Source: Trichinella spiralis (taxonomy: Eukaryota; Nematoda; Enoplea; Trichinellida; Trichinellidae). From it: DNA of 64,000 nucleotides. The translations under genes were made by a program, and so were the position numbers. The notes below the pieces were generated by a model, which saw only the letters and a list, made by a program, of their open reading frames with translations, was not told the DNA's origin and searched no databases. Positions 23,985 through 35,400 of the stretch are shown one piece after another; the stretch's first letter is position 1, and every line of letters starts with the position of its first letter. The stretch is from the NCBI GenBank assembly GCA_000181795.3, contig CM012953.1, forward strand, positions 12,070,006 through 12,134,005, in the 5' to 3' direction.

Positions 23985-24992
23985 TTAATTTTCTGGGTCA
24001 TTTTCTTCTACTACATCGTTCTGTTCTTCGATCTGACTTTGATATGGATTTATTATTTGTCTTTGCGGCTGCTGAACAGTGTGCTTGTAATCTTCGCCAC
24101 CTTCTTCCCAGTCATATGGTGCTTCCATACTATAGCCTTTCATTTCCATAACTTTATCATACTGTTGAATAAACCAATCATAATCAGGCACGTCTTCATA
24201 TTTCAACTTGCAAAGTTCATTATGAACAGCATATATTTCTTTTGGAAGATTTCCTATTAGCGTACGTTGCTTAACAGCCAACTTGAGCTCTGCCAGTTGC
24301 TTGAAGTTACCACTTCGTGACCAAGGAAGGTTACCGTAATAAAATTCAATTAACATATAAAAAGTACTGTAAAGATCATCATGGCGCCCTTGCTCTTTAT
24401 TCAGATGAACATTGGGTGATGCGTATTTAGGGGTACCACGGAACCCACAACGTTTACGCTTTTTCCTAAGTGTTCCAGTCTTTGGGTTGATTATTTCTCG
24501 CGCCATGCCATAATCCAACAGGTAAACAGTCCGACTGTTCTCTGGATCTCTTCCTAATGCAAAATTTCCAGGCTTTACATCTCTGTGAATAAAGCCAATA
24601 GAATGCAAATCTCTGAGGGCTTCTGTGCACTGACGAACTATGCGCAAGGTGGTGCTCAAAGTGATTCTTCCTTCTGGACAAGCTTTTCTTAGGTCTGATA
24701 AATTTTCACCAGCTAGTTGCATTATCAAATAGCGATTCTCCTCTTGAATACCGGCAGCTTGGAAAGCCAATGAATGTGGCATTCCTTGCATTCTTTGTAG
24801 AACATATGTTTCTAATTTCATGAATGGAGTTTGTAAACCTGCAGGCTCGACCTTCATAGCTAGCTTCTTTCCTTTTCTTTTGTCTTCTACCATGTAAACA
24901 GCTCCAAACGCCCCAGCTCCAAGAGTTTGCACCACTTCAAAAATGCCACGGATGACATATCCTTTTGGAAGAGTGTGCTCTTTTCCGGCCAT
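23985..24992 (-). CDS. intronless TTBK-like protein kinase
   Basis: A single exon codes for 335 residues from the ATG at 24992 (the GTG at 25004 is not needed). It is a complete CK1/TTBK-type kinase: glycine loop GAGAFGAVY, AMKVEP, PFMKLE, catalytic loop HRDVKPGNFA, DYGMARE (DFG changed to DYG), the basic KKRKRCGFRGTPKYAS activation segment and GRHDDLYSTFYMLIEF. A short acidic/Gln-rich tail follows (about residues 290-335). The basic KKRKR cluster near the activation loop is shared by nematode and vertebrate TTBKs; vertebrate TTBKs phosphorylate tau and tubulin. A TATTAG acceptor lies 17 nt upstream of the ATG. It is convergent with the CK1-like kinase at 19181-20086 but clearly different in sequence, so not a recent duplicate. 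Confidence 0.94.
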   Translation of the reverse strand: MAGKEHTLPKGYVIRGIFEVVQTLGAGAFGAVYMVEDKRKGKKLAMKVEPAGLQTPFMKLETYVLQRMQGMPHSLAFQAAGIQEENRYLIMQLAGENLSDLRKACPEGRITLSTTLRIVRQCTEALRDLHSIGFIHRDVKPGNFALGRDPENSRTVYLLDYGMAREIINPKTGTLRKKRKRCGFRGTPKYASPNVHLNKEQGRHDDLYSTFYMLIEFYYGNLPWSRSGNFKQLAELKLAVKQRTLIGNLPKEIYAVHNELCKLKYEDVPDYDWFIQQYDKVMEMKGYSMEAPYDWEEGGEDYKHTVQQPQRQIINPYQSQIEEQNDVVEENDPEN

Positions 24993-26140
24993 CTCTGAAT
25001 ACACTCGTCCTAATATTAATCACCTCAATTTATGTGAGTTTCACTGAGGGTTGTATTAACACTTTAAAAAGCTTTAAAACTTACTGTTTAAATTTAAACA
25101 ATAGACTGCTTAATGTTTGCTTTAAAGTACATTGTCTCATAATAAATAAATAACAAATCACTTTTTAACATTACTTATTTATATATTTATTGAACATATT
25201 ATTATTTACGTAAAGCTTAATGAATATGCATGTTAAATATGTTGTATTCAACGTTGAATCTTCAAATCTGAAAGAATATTGTATTAACAGTGTAGACTGA
25301 GATAAGATGAAAGAATAGAATATATATAATAACGTGAAAAACATGCGTTTCAACTTTGGGATTGACAATATCCCATAGTCGAAAACCGTGTACAGTGCCA
25401 AAAAGCCATCAGAAAGTCAATGTGATCCTATTAACAAAGTCAAGTTTGAACAATAAGTATAATTAAGAACATTTAGCATCTTTAACAAAACAGCCAAAAA
25501 TAAATACATGAGCAGCATTATAAAACAATTATTTTCTGCAATAGCGTAATCTGACAGATGAGGCAATGCAAAAAAGATAGAATGTTTTTTATTACAGAAA
25601 TAAACAACTTTTCTTATACAACAGCTACAAATACATAAATACACACACAGACACACAAACACAGAACCCACACACGCACGAACACACACACATAATAGGT
25701 ATGTGTATGTGAGTGTGTGTAATGCATGTGTATGTATATAGATATGTATATGTATTTATGCGATGAACAACTCTCTCTGTGTAGAGGTAAAAGAGCCAGT
25801 AACGTCACCAACTGAACAAGCGCAACGACAAAAAATTGAAAGGAAAAAAGGGAAACAACATAAACGATAAAGTTCTACTGAGCGCACACAAACACGAATG
25901 TATAAATAATAAAATAAGTGAAACGACGTAAAATGAATTGTATTATAATACAAAACCGCTTATGGGCACGCAGAAAGCATGTTCTGCGAAAACAAAGAGA
26001 AAAAACGATAAGAAAATGAATAAAAAAGAGAATACATATATATAGCACGAAACAGACACTGATTGCACTACAGGGTAAAACAAAACAAAGAAAAACTCGG
26101 CAAACAAGCAATAAAAAAACAACATCGTATGATTTCAGAT
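24993..26140. other. intergenic with dinucleotide repeats
   Basis: It lies between the TTBK-like start and the LDB1 stop. It holds the kinase leader acceptor near 25010, a short AT-rich spacer, and the AC/GT repeat at 25627-25760. Minus-strand frames across the repeat are artefacts of the repeat. No gene seen. Confidence 0.6.
25627..25760. repeat. imperfect (AC)n then (GT)n inverted microsatellite
   Basis: A roughly 70-nt imperfect AC tract (25627-25696) is followed after ATAATAG by a roughly 60-nt GT/AT tract. The two halves are complementary in register, so the strand could fold back. It is downstream of LDB1. Confidence 0.75.
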
Positions 26141-29100
26141 CTATCCAAAGGAACTGGACGTTGGGGTGCTAATTTGTGAGCTGCCGTTTCCGTTGCATAC
26201 GGGTCGAGAACTGATCGGGGAGCTTAACGTCTGCTGACCATGCCCCGTGCCAGCAGCACCACCGCTCGCGTTGCCACTGCCATTCGTGAGATTTGAGCCA
26301 CAGCTTAAAGCATCCGCGTCCGAGCCGGCCGATGCGTTGTTTTGCAATAGCACGTTCGGCGTCGACACTGCAGAAGGTGCTGTCCAACTTAATGGCGACT
26401 CGAAGCGTCCTAACAAACAACGCATATATATTATATATATTCCATCCGGGGTAGGTTCACGTTGAACAACAACAACAATATTCTCACCTTGATGTTCCTG
26501 AGAGTTCGAAACAGAACCCATGGATAACGAGTTCGGCGTCATACTCGACTGTGCCACGGCATTTCCACTACTGGATGGATCGTATTGGGTGTTTTCCAAT
26601 CTCGATATCAAACGTTCATCTTCATCCCCAAATTCACCTCCCATCATCGACGGCTCGCTGACTACCATCACATCCTGCATTCACAAAAAATGCGAACATA
26701 ACTGTGTCGAATAAACGAAAAAAGAAAAGAAATTTACAACGTGGGTTGTAAGTGGAAAGTTCACTGACGATGGTGCAGGCGAAGCAGCGCTTTTCTTTTT
26801 CCCACCTCCAGCAGACCCTGAATTCGCACCGCTACTTGAACCCTTCCGCTTTCGACGTTTAGACGCCGGTCTTGGAGTTTCTTAAATAGAGAACAAAAAA
26901 CGATGGATAAATGTGTTCGAATTTCAAGTTGGGCTGCTACTAACTCAATTCACCTTCCGGAGGCATCATTGGTGGATTGGCAGGAGCGGCAGTTCCTAAG
27001 ATAAAGAAAAATAAGCAATTTCAAAACCATACTAATAAATTTTTAAGTGCCCAAATTTTCAGAAGCGCAAAGCATGTATAATAATAATAATAATAATAAG
27101 TAATATCTGCAAACGATCATACTCTGTTGTTGAACGGCAGTATGGGTTTGCCACTTGTGAAACATAAAGCTCTTTAAGCAGTCTCTAGGTGTAATATTGC
27201 ACGACTTTTGCAAAGCCATTAATTCTTGCATGGGCTCCAAAATTACGCACAGCTAAATTACAATGCATGCAATAACGTCAACCAGGCATCCTCTTATGTT
27301 CTCAGTTCAGAGCAAAGCAAACTCGCTTACCCGCAAATAATTCAAAGTTACATTAGTCAAACCTTGACGGGTTAAATTTTTAGAAAGTTGTTCCAAAACA
27401 CCAGGATCTGGCTGCAAAACAAAGCAAAATCAAAACAGCACATAAGCGTACAAAATAATCATAAAAAACATGACATACAGCCACTGAAAATAAGCATCTA
27501 GGTATGTATTCATTGTGATTTCGAATCACAAAATGCCATGTTCTTATACGAGGCATCAATTCCTCGACCATATGTCCAGGTACAGGTGAAAACGTAAATT
27601 CAAGCAATAAGCGGCCATCCGTTTGCACCTATCAAAACAGATCAATCACATTGTGTATTTGCAACAATACCTTCGAAATCATTTTGTGTACCATACTGCT
27701 AGCACAATATTACATTACCAAACAAATTAAATAACACCAACAAATATTATGAAAAGACTGATCCTTCACGGTTTATCATAAAAAACATATATTAACATCT
27801 CGTTCAATTTATTAATTCAATTTAATAATATAATATGCCATTTCCACTATCCTAAACTGTCTAACTTGCAAAGTAGAACATTTTAAACCTCATACTTCTA
27901 GAAACTAAAATACAGTGACATATTATTCTTCAAATAAAAACTGCAACAATATTATTATCACTAAAATGACTAATATCACCTTTTAGCAGAATTGAACATT
28001 TTTCTATGCAAAATATCAAGTGAAAAAAAACATAAACGAACAAGCATAGTAATATAATTGATGCATAATTAATAAAGTAAACTTACATTAACCATAAACG
28101 GTTTGCAATGCTGAGTCACCATAGAAGTGTGTTCACAATCGAGAATTACTGTATTGGTCGGCTGTTGAAATGTTTCGCGGGCACAACGCGTAATAAAATA
28201 GAGCTCAATAACACCACCTTCAAAAATGCTCCGAAAGTAGCGTGGAATAAGGTATCGGCCAATCGCTAAACATATCATCATATATTATTGATATTTCTGA
28301 TCACAGCACATAAATATTACAATAAATAGTAAAAATAAACATTAAAAAAAAGAACCTACTGTATCGTTTCGGTCCATCTTCCAAACAAAATGATAAGCTG
28401 AGAGTAGCATCATCGTCAAAAAACTCATTCACAAAAGCATCCCACCATAGAGATGCGTTATCTGGATCCTGAAAATTTTCAATAAAAAAAGAAATTAAAA
28501 AAATACAAAGTACTTTTGGTAAAATATTAAACTGAAATGAACTAACAGAAAAAGAAAAAGAGACATAATGCAATCGAAATATGCGACTTTTAGAAAGTAT
28601 CACCAACGTACGACAAAAACCGAACCATGCCAATCACTTTGCCAAATTAAATAAGAATTCATTTAAAAAAAGTGACAATTTTAACAATAGCTAACCAACA
28701 ATTTTCATTCTGAGCAATACATCATTTCAGACTCTACCAATTATAACAACAACATTAATAATAATAATAATAATAAAGTTTGAATGTCGACATTAAAATG
28801 TTAAAGAAAATCATCGCAACTGGAAAAAAACATCACTTACGTCACTTCTCTGCTGCAACCGTCGGTTCATTTCGAAGATCTTGTATTCAAGATTGAATAA
28901 CGGTCCGCGATTTCTAAATGTATACAGAAATTCATTCAGAATAAGGTAAAAAATTAAAATATATCATGATTCTTTTCTTGTACAGATAGCAGCAATGTGC
29001 CGCATCCGACGAGAAAAAGCTCAGTATATAAATACATCTCAGCATAACCAAATAAATAAATATCAATATTGGAAGTTGGAAGAAAATGCAAAACTTTCAA

Positions 29101-29557
29101 TAATAGACTTTCTAAAAAATCAGCGCACCACTCAACATAGCACAACAATAATTACATTAAAAAATCAAGCATTCAAAAATAAAATGAAATAATAGTAAAA
29201 CATAAATAAAAACAAGTTACAAGTCGAATTCAAAAAAAAAGAACTTTTCCCATGCAAGTTGGTTGTTAATGAACTAGTAATGCATTACCCGCCAGGTTCT
29301 GCAGTCACCGATACTGGACCATGTGAAGGACCTTGTTGCCCTAAATGTGGAGGCGTGTGTCCTGAAGGTCCTCCCAACAAATGCGGCGCCGACACGGCCG
29401 GCTGAACCATGACATTGGGCGGCGGGCCGCTGAAAACGTTGGCCGGATTTCCGGGTGTTGCGGGGGCACTGACTGGAAGCTGCATAAACGGGCCGGAGCG
29501 TCCCTGTTGCCACGCCACACTGAGATCTGTATCCAGCTTTTGAAAATGTTTTACTTT
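26141..29557 (-). CDS. LDB1: LDB1/Chip, LIM domain-binding co-regulator (5' end missing)
   Basis: Eleven exons join in phase to 542 residues: 29557-29289, 28913-28841, 28468-28360, 28265-28087, 27628-27479, 27411-27331, 27252-27123, 26995-26954, 26880-26741, 26674-26488, 26409-26141. LDB1 is a nuclear scaffold that dimerises and bridges LIM-homeodomain or LMO proteins and SSBPs to join enhancers to promoters. Visible: a Pro/Gly-rich N-terminus, the dimerisation domain (LWWDAF, FCLEDGPKRYTIGR, LIPRYFRSIFEGG, MVTQH), LEPMQELM...SPRDCLK-like ITPRDCLK, a nuclear localisation signal KRRKRK, and the LIM-interaction domain (DVMVVSEPSMMGGEFGDED, then LISRLENTQY). The first listed exon starts at a TTTTAG acceptor behind an in-frame stop and has no ATG before residue about 30, so at least one upstream exon is missing. 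Intron 26410-26487 is a multiple of three with no stop. Confidence 0.95.
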
Positions 29558-32471
29558 CTAAAACAATGTCACACACAAACTAAATATTTCAATTAACATT
29601 AGCAAACTAAATATCTCTTGCAACCGCTAAACCATGATTCATCACCATGCTTCAACAATATTTATTTAACCACTGATAACATTTTTCAAAGCAAAATAGC
29701 AAAAAAGTCGTATATGCTTTACATAAACAGTAAAATAATACATTACACAGAACATTTTTCTAACAACTAATTTAAAAAACAGTTCGTGTCAGAAAATTTG
29801 TATATTCAACAATACTTAACATTTAAGAAACAAAGTTCTAAAACAAAGCATATAGCAGCATATTCAATGCATAGTGTAAGAAGTAACCGAACCACTGATC
29901 ATATACCTTGATCAGCAAAAAAATCAATAAGTATCACTAAAAAGAAAGCACAACTAACGTTGAAGGCAACAATTAAAACCAATACTTAAAAAACAGATAA
30001 ATTAAAATATTCCTATTAATAACTTTTAATTACAATTAAAATTAAAATAAATATTAAAAACTAGTTGCCATAACAAAAAATAATACTTGATCATCAAAAC
30101 AAATTACAGTTCATCATTGAAGGATTTACATATTGACTTAAACTGTTCTTACTTGAAAATAGGCAGCACAACATGGAATCATTCAATACATTAATTTTTT
30201 TAAACAGTTAATCAAAATGGCAGTATAAATAATAAAATTTGCGATTTGGTAAATAAATATTAAAAACAACACTCCAAGAACCTAAATGAGTAAACTTTCA
30301 TGTCTTCAGCAATTTACATGTTGGAATAAAAGATTGCCTTTTTAATGCAACGTTAAACCATTTTTGAAATATAAAAGTTCATTTTCCTTCATTTACAGTT
30401 TTTAAAAATAATACATGCATTAACTTCATGTACACTTTTAAAAAATTGTTTTCCTTTTTGTTACTTTAATATTAAATGACCGTATTCAGGCCATACATAT
30501 ATCTGTATCTTTTAAATGTACATCAAAAAAAGTAAAACTGTAAAGAGATATATAAAGCAACACACCCATACAAATGCAAATTAGTGAAATTACAAAACTT
30601 AACTTCCAACAAAATTTGAAAATTATAAACACAAATAAACAAAGACAAAAGCATACACATGTTCTGTAGATTAACGTCAAAACAGTTCTACGTAATAAAT
30701 AAACACAGCAAAAGGACTACAAACCACTCATTTATAGCATAATCAGCTACATATAACATTCAGTAAAGTATTATAGTATATTGTGCAGACTTCTTAAACA
30801 TGTATTAAAGCAAAATATCGTACAAAACACAAATTGTTTTAAATTGCAGCCTGCTTTGTCCATTGTTAGAAAGAGAACCGTTAGCTTCAACCAGTAAGTC
30901 GCCTGGCCAACAAGCCTCATTCATGCATTAAAATTGGCTGGCTAAATCTAAGATAATAAAGGAAATTTACTTATTCTATAAACATTCTTCAAAAATATAC
31001 AAAAATTATAATACATACATTTGAAAATGCTCTCAAAAAAAAGAAATTTCAATAATTATCTTCTGTCAACTGTCTGCAAAGCTTAATAATATATCGATCA
31101 AAACGCATAATTACAAAACAGACGAAGCAAATCGACTAGAAGCCAAAAATTTAGAACGTACATAAAAACATATTTTGGAATGAGGTCACGGTTAAACGAA
31201 TATCAGTTAATTAACAGAAAGAATATGCAATGTCACGATCTGATGTTCGCACGTTTAAAAACTGATGCTAGTTTAAAAAAATATTAAATTAACCTGTACG
31301 GCATATGATTTCTTTACATCTCAAAAGCACTGATATACGACAACTAATGTACGGCAAAAAATATTTACTTCCTACAAGAATTCCCAAAACGTCAAAGTAA
31401 ATATCATATGAACCGGAAATAACAGGGACGGATAAAAGTTATACTACTTTTATCAAAAATAAATCAAATATAAAATAAAAATTTAAATAAAATAAGCAAA
31501 AAATGCAAGTGAATAAAAAAGAGAGTTACAATTAATAAAGCATAAATAATAAAGAAAGACGGCATTCGTTAAATAAATATTAGCCCCATCAGTAACAATT
31601 GAAAATATGAAATATTTACAGTCAAAAATATTTGAAAATTTATGTTCCACTTACAACAGTATCTGTTTGGTATAAACGGCAATGCTAGCAAGAGTTTGAA
31701 AGCCAAATGACACGCATCAAATAAGCATCAAGGAACAAATTATAAAACATATATTGATTGACTATGTAAGAGTAACAGTTAAAGCTACAGTACCCATGCG
31801 CGAGCAAATATATATTTAAAGATAGTCAAGATTAATCATGTATTCAATCCAGAATTTCTGTTCAAATAGTATTATAAATTTGAAAAATATTATAAAAATT
31901 ATAAAAATTGACGCAAATAATTTGAATAGCATTAATTTAATAAATTTAATGGTCCAATTCATAATTTTTTCTCATTTTTTAATTTTTAAGTAAAAGTTTT
32001 ATTTATCAGTGTTTTTATTTTTAGGCAAAAGTTTTATGATAAAGTGTTTTAAAACCGCAAAATTGATTATATAAATTCAGCTTAAGCTATATGCATAGAC
32101 ATTCATTTTAAATATTTGCATGAATAATAATCTGTATAAATACTGGCATTCCTTGATGACAGTTGATACGTTTTAACAGTATTCTGTTTTAACAGTAAAG
32201 AATTATTCTTTCGTTGTATTTGAAAACGAAAAAGTCAAAATTATCATAATTTAAAGCTTACTGCCGGTAAGACGATAAACCAAAAGCCAAGTGCATAGCA
32301 ACATAACAATAAACAATGCTGTGTTATATGATGCCAATACTTTTGGAAAAGCATTTTGCATTATAATATTTTCAAGAATTTTGTATATCTTTTAAAATAA
32401 AAGATGAAAATGAATTACATGCTTATTCCGGGGGTAAATAAGTTGGAAATAAATGCTGATTAAACCAAAAG
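29558..32471. other. intergenic; expected to hold LDB1 5' exon(s)
   Basis: No coding exon could be placed. The missing LDB1 start and 5'UTR should be on the minus strand here, and the 3'UTR of the IR25a gene occupies the upper end. A CGCGCATGGGTACTGTAGC stretch on the minus strand near 31795 is a possible but unproven first exon. Confidence 0.45.
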
Positions 32472-35400
32472 TTAGGACTGCTTTGTGTAGTGTAGCATAT
32501 GCACATCGCCATTCTTTGAAGTATCAGCTGCAGATGTAGTAACTGGAAAGCAACGTTTCTGTTTTCTTTTAAAATAGACGTATTCGAATAACAAAGATAT
32601 CAAAGAGAAAAATATTCCAATCAAAATAACAATGAAAACACCTCCAAGGTTTGTAACTGAAATGCCTTTGGATTCGCTGTCGTGATTTGGACAATTCATT
32701 TTACGAGGGTTGTTCTTCCACCATTTTTCTTTCAGAATTTCCAGTTTTCTTTGATTTAACAATTTTAAAATTCTAAAATAAGCATAAAATTTGATTTTAT
32801 AATTTGAACTTCATCAATTTGAAATATTATTCATTAAGTATTCATGTCTAAATTATGCACTAAAAAAAAGCATTCAATTTTATGGATTTACTTTATTTCA
32901 TTCTCACAGTTATAAATCATAATTGTTTTCAACATTTTATTCCATTATGACATGTAATATACTTCAAATTTATTTTTCGATTTAAATTTCTGTGACAGTC
33001 TGCCCTAGTCAGTAAAGCATTTCTTCATAACATAAATTAAGCTAATAATCAACTAATAATGTAATAATATGATCATGAAAATTAGAATCAAACACAAAAA
33101 AGCAAAATATTAAAAGATATAAAATCAATGCTGAATTTAAATTTAACTTGAACAGATAATAATAAAATATATAGTCATTAAATATTTTAAAGCTACATTA
33201 AAAAATCTGCAATATTTTTGAAGATCATACGTGTAAATAACAATTTAATTGCAATAAACTGGCACAGTCGCTTACAATGAACTGAACTGATCCTTCAGAG
33301 GAGAACCTTGCTGAACGGCCAATGCATATGGACGGCGACTGAATTCTTCTCCAACAACTTGCAGTCTGCAGTCTGTTATTTCAATGTATCTAAGATAGCT
33401 AGCTTCTGCTAAAATAAAAGGAAAAATAAATATTCTAAAAGAAATAATATACTACCGCAGTTTAAAGCAAGAGTTATTTTCAGCACACGCAGAGGAAGAA
33501 TTAATAACAAGTCATTTAATGTAAAATTTTATAATTTGATTTATATTTAAATATTATTCTCAGTTGTAACGACAAACGATATTCATGTTGACACTTTAAG
33601 ATAACAACTGATTGATTTATTGATAACTTTATCTATAAATTATTAATAATTTTATTGAATAACCACTGTAAAGTACGTTGACAGTTTTAGCCAATAAAAT
33701 ATTGTTTGATAACATGTGCTAAGCATTTAAGAATTCTGCATAATAATTATTTTTGCATGATTTAAAAATTTTCTGTTTTACCAATCAGTGCATAGCCATC
33801 ATTTATAGATTTTGAAGCCAATACCCATTCAATTCCTTCTTCTAAATTATTCGGCAATCCAGTTTCTTGCATGTAGCGCCACATATTTGTAAAATGGTCA
33901 CTAACTGGATAATCCCACACGGCCAAATGAATTCTTTCTAATGCATTCATCGATTCATTGAGACTCATACTCTTCCATGTACTAACAGAAAAGAAGCGAC
34001 ATTATTAAAAAATTACATACTGAATTAAATTTTTTGTAAAATTAAAATAAAATAAATTATTAAAAAATCTTACTCGTAAAATCGTTGTTCAATTTCAGCC
34101 ATTCTTTGAAAGTATGCGGCTGCGAGAGAATCTTTAACAACCCCGTATTTGATTTTATATTGTTTTGCCAGTTGATCAATGGATGTTATTGATGATTCGA
34201 TGCGTGATACGGTAAGAAATGCTGCAAGATTTGCAGTATACGATGCGATGATGATAAATCCAAAAAGCCACCATGTTGCTGCCACTATTCGTCCACTGAA
34301 ATTTCTGGGAGTTTCACCGCCACCTGTAAATATTTCAATATTTTGATAAACAACAACTCTTTCAGCAATGTAGCAATGCAATGACTTTTCAACCTTGCGG
34401 TGTTAATGAATTCATACAAAACCAAAGACTTTCTTTGAATGTAAATTCACGTTTCTCTGGTCCATTTTTATATTTTTCTTTGTTGTTTTTGTAACTGTAC
34501 GGGCTAAACCGATCAAATAGCCACAGCAAAAAGCTCGTGAACAAAAATGATCCTATGGTACAAAGCCAAACTGGCAATTCAAGTACAGTGAGAAATTTGA
34601 AAAATGATTCATCTGATTCTCCACGTTTGAGCAGTATAGCGTATCCAGATAGATCAAAGTGAGGAAAAGTGAAATCAATCACCATTTCACGAGAAGCAGT
34701 AACGGTCATTGATGCTAAAGCAAAATCAGCATCCTAAATAATAAGGCGATTTTTGAAGTAAAATAAATGTCTGCCAATTTTAGAAAACAAGTTTGCTGCT
34801 ATTATCAACAGTGCAAAAAATTTGTAAAAATAAATTTTGCCACCCTGAATTATGTAATAATATGACAATTAAAAAAATGCAGTTCAACTACGCTTAAAAG
34901 CGTATAACTCTAATCATTATTATAAAAATTAGTAAATAATTATGATCATATTTCAAACTATAACATTTAATTTCTGTTTTAGATAATTTTTATCTCATAT
35001 TTATAATATACAAAAATGCTTCTATATATTTAAATTGTAAATTTTTATATAATTTAAAGCAATTAAAAATCAATTTTTGAAAAAAAAATTGCAGTGAGAA
35101 CTAATTTGGAAGAAAAAATACAGAATATATACACTCAGAAAATTGGAATTTCAGCATTTCTACACAATGACGCTTACCCCTTGCAATATATTGCTCATTA
35201 TTCCATTCCATCTACCAAGTTCATTTGGCCAGCCGTACAGTTTATCAGGCGCTTCATAAAGTTCATAAGAAAAATTAAGCTCTTCTTTCATCATTTCAAG
35301 TAAATCAATGCAATATCCTCGCAACGACCAATTTCCATTTTCATCTTCATACTTTTCAATAAATGGGGGTTGCTAAATGACTTTTGTTAAAGTTATTAAT

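Noticed and set aside
25417-26125. Several Cys/Val/Phe-rich minus-strand ORFs
   Set aside because: They are translations of the AC/GT microsatellite and nearby low-complexity DNA, with no start context and no family resemblance.
29274-29576. 100-codon minus-strand frame with an ACMC-like start over LDB1 exon 1
   Set aside because: The LDB1 frame (Pro/Gly-rich, phase-compatible with the next exon) uses the same DNA; the other frame is Arg/Ser-rich shadow.
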